The notes under the pieces: model-generated
What the model saw: only the letters and a program-made list of their open reading frames with translations
The model's database searches: none
Told to the model about the DNA's origin: nothing
Made by a program: the position numbers and the translations under genes
Source: Nitrosopumilaceae archaeon
GTDB lineage: Archaea; Thermoproteota; Nitrososphaeria; Nitrososphaerales; Nitrosopumilaceae
Direction of reading: 5' to 3'
Assembly: GCA_028279545.1 (NCBI GenBank)
Contig: JANQNN010000048.1
Coordinates: 1 to 34,085 of the forward strand
DNA length: 34,085 nucleotides
In this document: piece after piece, positions 1-8,721 of the stretch
How the letters are laid out: each line of letters starts with the position of its first letter
How positions within the stretch are numbered: position 1 is the stretch's first letter

Positions 1-126
1 CCACAACTTGAATCACCAGAACCTGAACCACAACTTGAATCACCAGAACCTGAACCACAACTTGAATCACCAGAACCTGAACCACAACTTGAATCACCAG
101 AACCTGAACCACAACTTGAATCACCC
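1..126 (+). repeat. 27-bp in-frame tandem repeat in the Alba gene
   Basis: Four exact copies of a 27-bp unit (1-27, 28-54, 55-81, 82-108) and a partial fifth (109-126). Each encodes PQLESPEPE. The copies are identical at the DNA level, including third codon positions, which points to recent expansion or ongoing homogenisation. The array continues past the left edge, so the copy number is unknown. Confidence 0.95.
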
Positions 127-429
127 ATTGAAGAAAAGACTGAAACCAAAGAACCTGTAGAACGTAACATCATTTATGTCGGAACCAAACCCATAATGTC
201 CTATGTTGCAGCAACCTTAACTCAACTATCAACTTTTCCAGTGGTGACCATTAAGGCTAGAGGAAAAAGAATTACCCAAGCTGTTGATGTTTCTCAAATG
301 ATCGTTAAAAGAATGGATACTGTTGGGTATAAAATAAACGAGATTAGAATTTCATCTGATTCCCTTACTTCTCAAGATGGAAAAAAAAGAAATGTTTCCA
401 CGATTGAACTTGACATTACCAAAGGCTAA
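1..429 (+). CDS. albA: Alba-family chromatin protein with acidic repeat N-terminal tail (5' end missing)
   Basis: The reading frame is open from the first base of the window, so the N-terminus lies upstream. The last ~90 residues are a complete Alba domain: NIIYVGTKPIMSYV, then KARGKRITQAVD, then SSDSLTSQDGKKR and STIELDI, which lines up with crenarchaeal Alba as I recall it. Alba binds DNA and RNA as a dimer and compacts archaeal chromatin. The loop that reads GKKP in Sulfolobus Alba reads GTKP here, so Lys17 is kept while the acetylatable Lys16 is Thr. Ahead of the domain sit four exact copies and one partial copy of a nine-residue unit, PQLESPEPE, each with three acidic residues, then a Glu/Lys linker. 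Such an acidic tail on a basic nucleic-acid-binding protein is unusual. The ATG at 196 lies inside the domain and would remove its first strand, so it is not the start. Confidence 0.9.
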   Translation, partial: PQLESPEPEPQLESPEPEPQLESPEPEPQLESPEPEPQLESPIEEKTETKEPVERNIIYVGTKPIMSYVAATLTQLSTFPVVTIKARGKRITQAVDVSQMIVKRMDTVGYKINEIRISSDSLTSQDGKKRNVSTIELDITKG

Positions 430-652
430 AAACACAAAAATTTTATTTTTAGTTCTAATTGGAGTTTTAATTATTATCATATTTCTAATATTTTCAGACA
501 GCTCTTGTGGATTAAGTCATATAGGAATAATTAATGATTTAAGGACCTATGAAAAATCACTTGGCCCAGAATTTTGTGAAGAATTGGTAGAAAAAATAGA
601 TTTACATAATATGCAATGCTCTCCACATGTAGAAATTTTAGATTGTGGTTAA
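377..652 (+). CDS. small single-pass membrane protein, four cysteines outside the membrane
   Basis: I do not recognise this 91-residue protein. A short basic N-terminus is followed by one strongly hydrophobic segment at about residues 22-40 (ILFLVLIGVLIIIIFLIF). An outer domain of about 50 residues then carries four cysteines (SSCG, EFCEE, MQCSP, LDCG), enough for two disulfides. The start overlaps the end of the Alba gene by 53 bases. A second ATG at 392 would shorten the overlap and keep the membrane segment. With positive residues before the helix and cysteines after it, an N-in/C-out anchor is likely. The coding call rests on the membrane segment and the regular cysteines, since the overlap makes the exact start uncertain. 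Confidence 0.6.
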   Translation: MEKKEMFPRLNLTLPKAKNTKILFLVLIGVLIIIIFLIFSDSSCGLSHIGIINDLRTYEKSLGPEFCEELVEKIDLHNMQCSPHVEILDCG

Positions 653-667
653 AGGATGAATTTTTTT

Positions 668-1381
668 CTAGCGATACATTGAATCCTTTAGGTGACGAGT
701 CTCATCAATGTCTTCTTTAACTATTTTTTCAATTAACTCTGCTTGTTTTTGTAAAGATGACATATCACAAGATGCTCCAGGAATTAATTGGGAAATAGCC
801 ATACAAAGTTTTGAGCTAGCCCGAAAGTCTGGACTTGTTCCATTAGAACTAATAAGAATAACAATTACATCTTGTTGAGTTATACTTCCCCCATTGAGTA
901 ACACTCCTGGAATTCCTGGGATGGTTCCATGCTCCAATACTTTTAGCCCTAATTCCTTAATTTTTTTTCTGGCATTTTCCGTACTTCCTGCAAAAAATAA
1001 GTCATCATTGTTTTGATTGGATTTCATTGACACGCAACTTACAATTAGGGAAATTTTTTCCTTTTTTGCCCAGCTTAACATCTTTTTTGCAATGGTTTTA
1101 TGAAAAGATCCATCTACTACAATATGAGACAAAAATGCCGCTACTTTTAATTCCTCATTTACAAATAATCTGGTGGAGAAATTTGGTTTCCCATCTTTAA
1201 TCAAACTAATTGGTGGGAAAATATCAGAATCCATAATTCCTGCAAGTTTGAATTGAGATGTATTTATCAAAGATTCAGTTGCAATAACACTGCTTAATCC
1301 AACTGAAGGAAACCCATCAATTAGATACCCTCCTTCCAAATCCATTGGAATTAATTCCTTTATTGTAATTTTAGGATACAA
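668..1381 (-). CDS. PAC2-family protein (proteasome assembly chaperone-like)
   Basis: This 237-residue protein matches the archaeal PAC2 family (COG1938/COG2047). It has an N-terminal stretch GGYLIDGFPSVGLSS, then a core with strands such as LKVAAFLSH and ISLIVSCVS, a G-rich turn GTIPGIPGVLLNGG, and a helical C-terminus. Eukaryotic relatives (PAC1/PAC2) help assemble the proteasome alpha ring. Archaeal members are ATP-grasp-associated or proteasome-linked proteins whose exact role is less clear. The start codon is TTG with no Shine-Dalgarno site visible. It lies back to back with the inositol-phosphate synthase gene and ends just after the small membrane protein. No proteasome subunit lies in the window, so the function comes from the family only. 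Confidence 0.75.
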   Translation of the reverse strand: MYPKITIKELIPMDLEGGYLIDGFPSVGLSSVIATESLINTSQFKLAGIMDSDIFPPISLIKDGKPNFSTRLFVNEELKVAAFLSHIVVDGSFHKTIAKKMLSWAKKEKISLIVSCVSMKSNQNNDDLFFAGSTENARKKIKELGLKVLEHGTIPGIPGVLLNGGSITQQDVIVILISSNGTSPDFRASSKLCMAISQLIPGASCDMSSLQKQAELIEKIVKEDIDETRHLKDSMYR

Positions 1382-1592
1382 TAAAGTCCATGAAATTTTA
1401 ATGAATAATAATTTTTTTATGAATTTATTAGATTTTTTTAGAATCTACATTAACAAAAATAAAGCAATTTTTTTCTTTAAAAAAACCAAACATCATTTGT
1501 TTTCTAACAATACTACGAAATTCATTTTAAAAATAATTTCATGGCATACGGTTTAAGAAAACTTTTAACCTGCTAAATATACGACATTTCGG

Positions 1593-2687
1593 TTGACAGG
1601 TAAGATTAAAGTCGGTTTAGTTGGTATTGGAAATTGCTTCTCAGGATTGATACAGGGCATAGAATACTATAGGAAAAACCCTTCTCAAGAAGTTACAGGA
1701 ATAATTCATGATAATTTAGCAGGATATGGTATTCATGACATTGATTTTGTTTGTGGATTTGATGTTGGAGCAAACAAAATAGGCAAACCAATCAACGAAG
1801 CAATTTATGAATACCCAAACATGGTTGACTGGATTCCAAAAGATTCGATGCCAAAGTCCGATGGTCAGGTATACGAAAGTCCCGCATTAGATGGAGTTGG
1901 ATTATGGGTTGAAAATAGGATTAAACCAATAGAGAGTACAAAAACCCAAGAGCAACTTACCCAAGAAATTAAAGATATCATAAAAGAAACCGGAGCTGAA
2001 ATTATTGTTTCATATTTACCTGTAGGGTCAGATAAAGTGACAGAATTTTGGGCTGAAATTTGCTTGGATACTAATACGGCTTTTGTAAATTGTATTCCCT
2101 CATTTATCGCGTCAGATGAAAAATGGGCAAAAAGGTTTGAAGAAAAAAAAATACCTGTAATTGGCGATGACATTAAAGGACAAGTTGGTGCAACTATTGT
2201 TCATAGAACATTAGCAAAGTTATGTAGTGATCGTGGAACCAAAATTGAAAAGACATATCAAATTAACGTTGGCGGTAACACTGATTTTCTAAATATGAAA
2301 GAACAAGAAAGACTGGCATCAAAACGAATCTCTAAAACAGAAAGTGTTCAAAGCCAACTTTCTTCCCGACTCGATGATGATCAAATTTATGTCGGACCTT
2401 CTGATTTTATTCCATTTTTGGGTAATACCAAATTAATGTTCATGAGAATTGAAGGCCGACAATGGGCAAACATTCCATATAATATGGAGGTTCGTCTTGA
2501 AGTTGATGATAAGGCAAATTCTGCTGGAATTGTTATTGATGCAATAAGATTGGCAAAAATTGCATTGGATAGAGGAGTTGGAGGACCAATAAAACCTGCT
2601 AGTGCTTATTTAATGAAACATCCAATTGAACAAATGCCCGATGTAAAAGCAAAGGCTGCATGCGAAAGTTTCGTTGCAGGAAATTAA
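1593..2687 (+). CDS. ino1: myo-inositol-1-phosphate synthase
   Basis: Inositol-3-phosphate synthase converts glucose 6-phosphate to 1L-myo-inositol 1-phosphate using NAD. That is the first step toward the inositol headgroups of archaeal phospholipids. The 364-residue protein begins with a Rossmann motif (VGLVGIGNCFSG) and contains the family's central GDDIKGQVGATIVHR segment and NVGGNTDFLNM, which binds substrate and NAD. The length fits the archaeal/actinobacterial short form. The only usable start is TTG at 1593, because an in-frame stop lies at 1566. A TATA-like run (CTTTTAACC, 1562-1570) about 27 bp upstream suggests a leaderless transcript. The stop codon abuts the stop of the convergent nitrilase gene, with no terminator space between them. 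Confidence 0.93.
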   Translation: MTGKIKVGLVGIGNCFSGLIQGIEYYRKNPSQEVTGIIHDNLAGYGIHDIDFVCGFDVGANKIGKPINEAIYEYPNMVDWIPKDSMPKSDGQVYESPALDGVGLWVENRIKPIESTKTQEQLTQEIKDIIKETGAEIIVSYLPVGSDKVTEFWAEICLDTNTAFVNCIPSFIASDEKWAKRFEEKKIPVIGDDIKGQVGATIVHRTLAKLCSDRGTKIEKTYQINVGGNTDFLNMKEQERLASKRISKTESVQSQLSSRLDDDQIYVGPSDFIPFLGNTKLMFMRIEGRQWANIPYNMEVRLEVDDKANSAGIVIDAIRLAKIALDRGVGGPIKPASAYLMKHPIEQMPDVKAKAACESFVAGN

Positions 2688-3425
2688 TCATTTAAATTTT
2701 TTTGAATCTGAAAACCTAATTTTTCTTTGACTCTCAAATTTTTTTAAATTAATACTTTTAATTACATAACTTACTTCTTTTATTTTTGTAATTTTAGGTA
2801 TCATCACTTTCTTATCCTCAAAAAGATCAATAATCTGGCTATTTCCACCATACTTTTTATTTTTCACATTTGCAGCCAGAACTGGTACTCGATTTTCTAA
2901 GGATCTTGCCAGAACATAAGTATTCCATGGAATAATTCCTCTTTTGACAATTCTGCTAGGTGAGAAAAGAATTTGGGCTCCTTTTTTAACAAATTTTTCT
3001 GCAACCTCTGGGAACACCATGTCATAGCAAATTAGTATTCCAAATTTACAAGATGTATTGAAGATTTTAGCCTCATTTCCAGGCACGACTAGACCCTTTT
3101 CGTAATCAAAAGGGTGGATTTTATCTTGTTTTCCAATGATTTTTCCGTTGGGTCCAATTACTGGTGATGAAATGGTGATTTTATTTGGAATTTTTGTATA
3201 AAATGCCCCTGGGATAATTGTCATTTGATATTTTTTTGCAATTTTTTTGAACTCCATAAACTCTGAATCAAAATCATAAATTTCATTATTTTTTAACCAT
3301 TGCTCAGGCAGGCAAACTATCTGAGTTTTCTTTTTTCCAAGTTCTGATAAAATTTTAGAAATTTTTTCAATTCCTTCTTTATTGGTTCTATAAGTTTGAG
3401 TTTGTATGATTCCAGCCTTTATCAT
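2688..3425 (-). CDS. carbon-nitrogen hydrolase (nitrilase superfamily)
   Basis: The 245-residue protein has the nitrilase-superfamily Glu-Lys-Cys triad: Glu41 in LPEQW, Lys102 in KQDKIHPFD and Cys133 in ILICYDMVFPE. Members hydrolyse amides or nitriles, or transfer acyl groups. The CYDMVFPE and DKIHPF motifs place it with the amidase-like branches (omega-amidase, N-carbamoyl-putrescine amidase and similar) rather than true nitrilases. The substrate cannot be read from sequence. It starts with ATG and runs convergently with ino1, with the two stops touching. No partner enzyme sits beside it, so the context does not help. Confidence 0.85.
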   Translation of the reverse strand: MIKAGIIQTQTYRTNKEGIEKISKILSELGKKKTQIVCLPEQWLKNNEIYDFDSEFMEFKKIAKKYQMTIIPGAFYTKIPNKITISSPVIGPNGKIIGKQDKIHPFDYEKGLVVPGNEAKIFNTSCKFGILICYDMVFPEVAEKFVKKGAQILFSPSRIVKRGIIPWNTYVLARSLENRVPVLAANVKNKKYGGNSQIIDLFEDKKVMIPKITKIKEVSYVIKSINLKKFESQRKIRFSDSKKFK

Positions 3426-3519
3426 GAATTTTTCATTCCTTGAACAATTATACTCCTACAATCTCTAATTTTTGAATTTTGACCTTAGAATTACTTAATA
3501 GATCCAATACCATAATACT

Positions 3520-3921
3520 ATGATGGAAAAGTATGAGCGACTCCTGAATATGTTAATGGATTTTAATGAATCTATTAGATTTTCAGCCATATGCAATTCC
3601 AAAGGAGATATTCTCTGGAACAGTCAAAGGAGAGGAATAAAAAATATCATCCCCTTGACTGATACCAAAAAAACACTTCAAAGAGCAGTTAGTGCTTGGC
3701 AGGAACGATCAAAAGTTACTAGTAAAGTAGGACGAGGGCTTTACGTTATTGCTGCATATGAAAAAATCAAAAGAATAACCATTCCTTTAGACAATGGTCA
3801 TTTACTCTTCATCAGTATTGGAAATACTCCTCTAAAGACAAGCAAGGGAAAAAGCTATGGTCACCTTGTAGAGATGGGAAAAATAATGTCAATAGTAGAT
3901 TTTGTAAAGGAAAACGCGTAA
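3520..3921 (+). CDS. DUF6659-like protein
   Basis: This 133-residue protein resembles, from memory, a family common and multi-copy in Nitrososphaerota (DUF6659). Shared features are an N-terminal helix, a strand pair RFSAICNSKGDILW, a helix TKKTLQRAVSAWQERS, a segment KVGRGLYVIAAYEKIKRITIPL, and a strand HLLFISIG. The alternation of strands and helices recalls roadblock/PAS-like sensor folds, but that is inference. Tandem ATG codons open the gene and a TATA-like CTTAATAGA lies about 23 bp upstream. The function of the family is unknown to me. An oligo-T terminator follows. Confidence 0.65.
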   Translation: MMEKYERLLNMLMDFNESIRFSAICNSKGDILWNSQRRGIKNIIPLTDTKKTLQRAVSAWQERSKVTSKVGRGLYVIAAYEKIKRITIPLDNGHLLFISIGNTPLKTSKGKSYGHLVEMGKIMSIVDFVKENA

Positions 3922-3930
3922 ATCACTCCC

Positions 3931-3950
3931 GTCTTTTTTTTGATTTTTTG
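3931..3950 (+). terminator. oligo-T terminator after the DUF6659-like gene
   Basis: Two T runs (eight and six Ts) lie within 20 bases, starting ten bases after the stop codon, with no clear hairpin. This is the usual form of an intrinsic archaeal terminator. Confidence 0.45.
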
Positions 3951-4138
3951 AACTAGATACAATCAAAATATTCGATTTTTCAACCTACGCATACAAAATA
4001 AAGTCTAAAACCTACTAGGTAGAGATGTATTTTCTAACCATTACGAAAAAAATGATAGTAAAACAAGAAAAATTACTCAATTATGTCAACTAAACTTGTT
4101 AATCATCGATTATCCAAGCTATTAGTAGAAAAGAACTA

Positions 4139-7100
4139 TTGGTGCACATTAAAAAAGTGGAGATTTTTGGTTTCAAATCCTTTGGATTTAAGAATACTAC
4201 GGTACAATTTGAACCTGGACTAATTTCAATATCCGGGCCCAATGGATCCGGAAAAAGTAACATTCTTGATGCTATTATTTTTGCCATGGGGGAAAACAAG
4301 CCCCGAATAATGCGTGTTGACAAGCTAAGATCTCTAATTCATGATATTGAAGGAAATAGACATGGAACCAAAATGGCTAGATCAAGTGTCCACTTTGATA
4401 ATTCTGATAGAAAAATCCCAGTTGATTCTGACACAGTGGAAATTACACGAGAAATGGATGATAATGGTGAAAATACTTACTATTTGAATAAAAAAAAGAC
4501 CAATCGTAGCCATATTTTGGACCTTTTAGATGTCGCAAATGCCGGGCTTGGGCAATTAAACGCCGTCCAACAGGGTACTGTAACAAGAATATCTGAATTT
4601 TCATCAGAAGAAAAAAGGAAGACCATTGAAGACTTGATAGGATTATCTTATTTTGATGAGAAAAAAAATGAATCTCTAAAACAACTTGATGATGCAGACA
4701 GAAGATTAGAAATTGCTCTTGCCAAAATGGGAGAAATTAAAAAAAGGATTGATGAGTTAGAAGAAGAACGAAACCAGAAGCTTAGAAGCGATATTTTACA
4801 AAGAGAACTTAATCGGTATAATGCAATTAATGCTGCAAACAAAATGAAAGTTGTGCTTGCTGAGAAAACCACCAAGGAAGACTCTTTAAAAGAAATCTCT
4901 TCAAAACTAAAAATCTTAGAAGATGAAAGAACAGATCTTCAAAAGGAAATAACGACCTTAGATTCTCAAAAATCAGAATTAATGCAAGAAGCAAATGATT
5001 ACAACCAAGCCAAAGCAACAATTGATTCTGAATTAAGTCAAGCAATGCAAGAGTATGAAGTGTTTAACAGTGAAATTGTTGCATCAAACAAACGAGTGGA
5101 ACAAATTGATTCAAGGCTTCCTGAAATTACCAATGAGTTGGAATCTATTTCAAATTCAAGAGGATCTATTGATTCAAAAATTTCTGAAATAAAGGGTTCC
5201 ATAGATGAAACCAACCAGAAAATTAAAAAGGTAAACGATGACATGAGTGAAATTGATTCTATTCGTGACAAAATATTAAAAGAACAATCTTTGGCTTCTT
5301 CTAAAAAATTGGAAATTGACAATAAGATAAAAAATTTAACAGACCAGCTTAATTCTACAAAATTAAAATTATCAAAAAATCAAAATGAAAAAAATGAATC
5401 AGAAGGTAAAATCAATTTAAATTCCAGTAAATTAACAGAAATGGAAAAAGACATTTTAAAACTATCTGACCTTGAAACTAAACTTGCATCAATGATTAAA
5501 AATCATAAAGATACCATAATTGAAATAAAAACTAGAATTTCAAAATTAAATGCAAAGAAAACAAAAATAATTGCTGATTCTGAAGATCTTGATTTGATTT
5601 TAGAAAAATCAAGTAAGGCAGCTGCTCAATATGACACCAAAATTAAAACTGTAAAGGGAATAATGCATGAAGATTATACAATTGCAAAATTAAAAGAAGA
5701 TGCAGAGAAGCTTGGTGTAGAAGGTCTCGTTTATGAAATGATATCCTGGGATAAACAATATGAACGCCCAGTGTTAGCTGCAAGTTCTGATTGGATTAAG
5801 GCCATAGTTGTAAAAGATTTTGTCACTCTATTAGGAATTGCCGAGGCTGCACGGACAAAAAACCTCCCTAAACTTAAGATAATTCCTCTAGATGCTATTC
5901 CTAAATTCAAATTAAACTTGCCAAAACATTCGGGCATAGTTGGAATATTGTCTGACTTTGTAAAGTGTAAACCTGAATACTCTGCTCTTAAAACATTTCT
6001 TTTTGGGAATGTCATTCTTACTAATTCAAGAGAATCTGCGTATTCTATCTCAAAATCTGGATATAAAACCGTCACAATCGATGGGGAATTTTTTGATGCA
6101 AAAGGAGGTGGCGTGGTAATTGATATTAATTCAAAAATTTCTAAACTCACAAAAATTATCTCACTTAGTTCATCAATTGATGGGCTATTACATTCTATTA
6201 GTTTACTTAAAAAATATATTTTAAAGAAAAAAAATTCTTTAAAGAAAACTGAACAATCTATTCAAAATTATTCTGATAGGCTATCAATTTCAGACAAGGC
6301 TTTAACATCTGCAAATGAAAATTATACTAATTTAAAATCAAGAATCCAATCAGCTAATATCACCAAATCTCAATTGACAAAAAGAATTTCAGAACTAAAA
6401 CAAAAAAATAATTCTCTTTCTTCAGAGATATCTACAATAGAATCACATGTTGAAACTTTAACAGAAAGAATTCAAATTGTTGAACAAAATTATGCAAGTG
6501 GGGAACAAGAAAGAATTTCAAATGAATTGACAAAAATGAATTCTGAAAAATCAGGAATTGAAAAATTACACACTGAAATAATGAATGAGTATAGAGATAA
6601 ATCTTCTAAATTGGCAGAGGCAGAATCAGAGGCAAATCGATCAAAATCTCAATCTAAAACTTTACAAGAAGAAAAATCGTCTTTGATATTGCAACAACAA
6701 GACCTTAAAAATAAAATTCAATCCTTAGAAAAAGAAAAAGGCCAAAAACAAGAGATCCTTGAAAAATTAAGAGAAAAAGAACAAGAACTAATTTCCACTT
6801 CTGGCACCTCAATTGGGCAAATTAAAGAATATGATGATAAGTTGAAAGTTTTATCTGAAAAAAATCAAAATCTTTCCAAACAAGCAAACTCTTTGGAACG
6901 ACAATCTGATTCACTAAATCGTGATTTGGGTGATCTTACAGAAACCGAAAATAACTTAAAAAAATTATTGACCACATTTGGGTTTGATTCAAAAATGGAA
7001 ATCTTTGATGTTGAGCCTATTGTACAAGGCCTAACCGCAGAATTAAACACTCTCAATGCTCTTAATGCAAAGGCCCCAGAAACGTATCTTGAGGTATCTT

Positions 7101-7663
7101 ATGGCTATAGGTCCATGTCTGCGCGTAAAAATTCCTTAGAAGAGGAGAGAAACTCTATTGTAAAATTCATCGAAGGTATTGAAAAAGACAAACGACAGAC
7201 CTTTTTGAATGCCTTTGATTTGGTAGATAAGGAAATTCGACTTATTTTCAATAAGATGACTGGAGGAAATGCTTGGCTTGAATTGCAAAACGAAGATGAT
7301 ATTTTCAACTCTGGAATTTCTTATTTAATTCAGTTCCAAAACAAACCAAAAAGAGAGTCTACATCAATTAGTGGTGGTGAAAAGACTCTAGCTGCAATTG
7401 TATTTGTACTTGCATTGCAAAAACTAAAACCATCACCATTTTATCTCTTTGATGAAGTCGATGCACATCTTGATGCTCCAAATGCAGAAAAACTTTCAAA
7501 CATTCTAGAGGAAAGATCAAAGGAGAGTCAATTCATAATGGTTTCATTAAAAGATTCTGTTGTAAACAAGGCAAAGCTCATTTATGGTGTATATCCCAAA
7601 AACGGAGTTTCACAAGTAATCACTTACAAAGACAAAAGAATGCCATCAGTAAAAACATCTTAG
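4139..7663 (+). CDS. smc: chromosome segregation ATPase SMC
   Basis: A complete SMC protein of 1174 residues. The N-terminal half-ATPase has the family start (VEIFGFKSF) and Walker A GPNGSGKS at residues 33-40. A long coiled coil with many Glu/Lys heptads runs to about residue 500. A hinge follows at about 510-660, containing GVEGLVYEMI and a Gly-rich KGGGVVID end. A second coiled coil leads to the C-terminal half-ATPase with signature SISGGEKTL and Walker B FYLFDEVDAHLD. SMC dimers fold and segregate chromosomes, usually with ScpA and ScpB; neither is seen here. Translation probably starts at TTG 4139, with GTG 4142 as an alternative. The end overlaps the convergent ABC ATPase gene by four bases. 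Confidence 0.95.
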   Translation: MVHIKKVEIFGFKSFGFKNTTVQFEPGLISISGPNGSGKSNILDAIIFAMGENKPRIMRVDKLRSLIHDIEGNRHGTKMARSSVHFDNSDRKIPVDSDTVEITREMDDNGENTYYLNKKKTNRSHILDLLDVANAGLGQLNAVQQGTVTRISEFSSEEKRKTIEDLIGLSYFDEKKNESLKQLDDADRRLEIALAKMGEIKKRIDELEEERNQKLRSDILQRELNRYNAINAANKMKVVLAEKTTKEDSLKEISSKLKILEDERTDLQKEITTLDSQKSELMQEANDYNQAKATIDSELSQAMQEYEVFNSEIVASNKRVEQIDSRLPEITNELESISNSRGSIDSKISEIKGSIDETNQKIKKVNDDMSEIDSIRDKILKEQSLASSKKLEIDNKIKNLTDQLNSTKLKLSKNQNEKNESEGKINLNSSKLTEMEKDILKLSDLETKLASMIKNHKDTIIEIKTRISKLNAKKTKIIADSEDLDLILEKSSKAAAQYDTKIKTVKGIMHEDYTIAKLKEDAEKLGVEGLVYEMISWDKQYERPVLAASSDWIKAIVVKDFVTLLGIAEAARTKNLPKLKIIPLDAIPKFKLNLPKHSGIVGILSDFVKCKPEYSALKTFLFGNVILTNSRESAYSISKSGYKTVTIDGEFFDAKGGGVVIDINSKISKLTKIISLSSSIDGLLHSISLLKKYILKKKNSLKKTEQSIQNYSDRLSISDKALTSANENYTNLKSRIQSANITKSQLTKRISELKQKNNSLSSEISTIESHVETLTERIQIVEQNYASGEQERISNELTKMNSEKSGIEKLHTEIMNEYRDKSSKLAEAESEANRSKSQSKTLQEEKSSLILQQQDLKNKIQSLEKEKGQKQEILEKLREKEQELISTSGTSIGQIKEYDDKLKVLSEKNQNLSKQANSLERQSDSLNRDLGDLTETENNLKKLLTTFGFDSKMEIFDVEPIVQGLTAELNTLNALNAKAPETYLEVSYGYRSMSARKNSLEEERNSIVKFIEGIEKDKRQTFLNAFDLVDKEIRLIFNKMTGGNAWLELQNEDDIFNSGISYLIQFQNKPKRESTSISGGEKTLAAIVFVLALQKLKPSPFYLFDEVDAHLDAPNAEKLSNILEERSKESQFIMVSLKDSVVNKAKLIYGVYPKNGVSQVITYKDKRMPSVKTS

Positions 7664-8628
7664 TTAATATCAACATAGCACGCGAATGCTCGGTTATTTT
7701 CTATAGTTTTTAATTCCGGTTCAACAGTACATTTGTCAATTGCGTAAGGACATCTGGTTCTGAATCTACACCCTTCTTCAGCAATTGTTTCTGTTAATTC
7801 TTTTATTCTAATTTTTTTTTCTTTGTGAATATTTTCAGGATCTGGTTCAGAGATTGCATCAATGAGTGCTTGAGTGTATGGATGTCTTGGATAAAACAAA
7901 ACATCATCAATGTTACCAATCTCTACAATTTTTCCAAGATAAAGTATTCCAATTCTCTGACCAAAGTATCTTGCTGTTGCCAAATCATGAGTAATGTAGA
8001 TAAAGGAAATTTCATATTTTTTTTGTAATTCTTTCATCAACTCTAGCATTTCAGCTCTTATTGAGACATCCAGCATAGAAACGGGTTCATCAGCTAAAAT
8101 TACTTTTGGTTTAATTGCCAATGCTCTTGCCAAAACTACTCTTTGTCTTTGTCCTCCTGATAACATATGTGGGTATTTTCTAATGATGTCTTCAGCTGGC
8201 TCTAATTTTACCTCCTTTAGAACTTCTAAAACTCTTTTTCTTCTTGCATCTGAATCCCCAAAATTATGAATTTCAAGAGGTTCTGATATTATATCTAAAA
8301 TCTTCATACGGGGATTTATTGAATCGTATGGATCTTGATGAATCATTTGACAATTAAGATGGATTTTATCGAGGCTTTTTTTGTCATGGGTGATTTCAGC
8401 ACCCTCAAAGAACACCTTTCCAGAATCTTGCTCTATTGATTTTAGGATTAATTTGGCGATTGTGGATTTCCCTGAGCCTGATTCTCCAGCTATTACAAAG
8501 ACTTCGCCTTTTTTGAGGGAAAATGACACATCATCAACTGCTTTTACGGTTACTTCTTTGGACCTAAACATTTGTTTTTTAGTAAAATATTTTTTTAAAT
8601 TCTCAATCTTTAAAATTTCATCCAACAA
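7660..8628 (-). CDS. oligopeptide/dipeptide-type ABC transporter ATP-binding protein
   Basis: An OppF/DppF-type ATPase of 322 residues. It has Walker A GESGSGKST at 48-56, ABC signature LSGGQ at 156-160, Walker B VILADE ending at Glu181, an H-loop in ITHD, and the C-terminal oligo_HPY domain with its Cys pattern (CRFRTRCPYAIDKC). It would drive uptake of short peptides or a related solute (some family members carry nickel). No permease, binding protein or second ATPase adjoins it, so its partners must be encoded elsewhere. The start is one of two adjacent TTG codons at 8628 and 8625. A TATA-like element at about 8646-8656 supports a leaderless start. Confidence 0.88.
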   Translation of the reverse strand: MLDEILKIENLKKYFTKKQMFRSKEVTVKAVDDVSFSLKKGEVFVIAGESGSGKSTIAKLILKSIEQDSGKVFFEGAEITHDKKSLDKIHLNCQMIHQDPYDSINPRMKILDIISEPLEIHNFGDSDARRKRVLEVLKEVKLEPAEDIIRKYPHMLSGGQRQRVVLARALAIKPKVILADEPVSMLDVSIRAEMLELMKELQKKYEISFIYITHDLATARYFGQRIGILYLGKIVEIGNIDDVLFYPRHPYTQALIDAISEPDPENIHKEKKIRIKELTETIAEEGCRFRTRCPYAIDKCTVEPELKTIENNRAFACYVDIN

Positions 8629-8689
8629 ATACTCTAAAACCTAGAAGTATATCAAGAAATTGAAAAAATGTCTAAAAATTTGGGATAAC

Positions 8690-8700
8690 GCATTTATGTC
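8690..8700 (+). promoter_or_regulatory. TATA-like element of egtD
   Basis: GCATTTATGTC is centred about 27 bp before the TTG start of egtD, the spacing expected for a leaderless archaeal transcript. Confidence 0.35.
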
Positions 8701-8721
8701 AAAACAAGCCTGTAAGAATAT

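Noticed and set aside
1-126. CRISPR-like appearance of regular repeats at the left edge
   Set aside because: The units are contiguous with no spacers and are read in frame with the Alba domain.
1541-1576. Eleven-codon ORF just upstream of ino1 as a leader peptide
   Set aside because: The best TATA candidates lie inside or after it, so it is probably not transcribed. There is no attenuator-like structure.
1382-1592. Possible tRNA or small RNA in the 211-base gap
   Set aside because: Read on both strands, no cloverleaf arms or TTCGA-type T-loop were found. The gap is AT-rich promoter DNA for two divergent genes.
3922-4138. Possible gene in the 217-base gap before smc
   Set aside because: Only a T-run terminator and AT-rich sequence are seen; no ORF with a domain or RNA structure is apparent.
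4099-7308. Multiple reverse-strand ORFs within smc
   Set aside because: All are antisense to a continuous, fully conserved SMC frame and are rich in Ser/Leu/Phe, as expected from the complement of a Glu/Lys/Asn coiled coil.
8381-8644. Forward-strand ORF opposite the start of the ABC ATPase gene
   Set aside because: It is antisense to the Walker A-encoding region, has no recognisable domain and matches a codon-shadow pattern.
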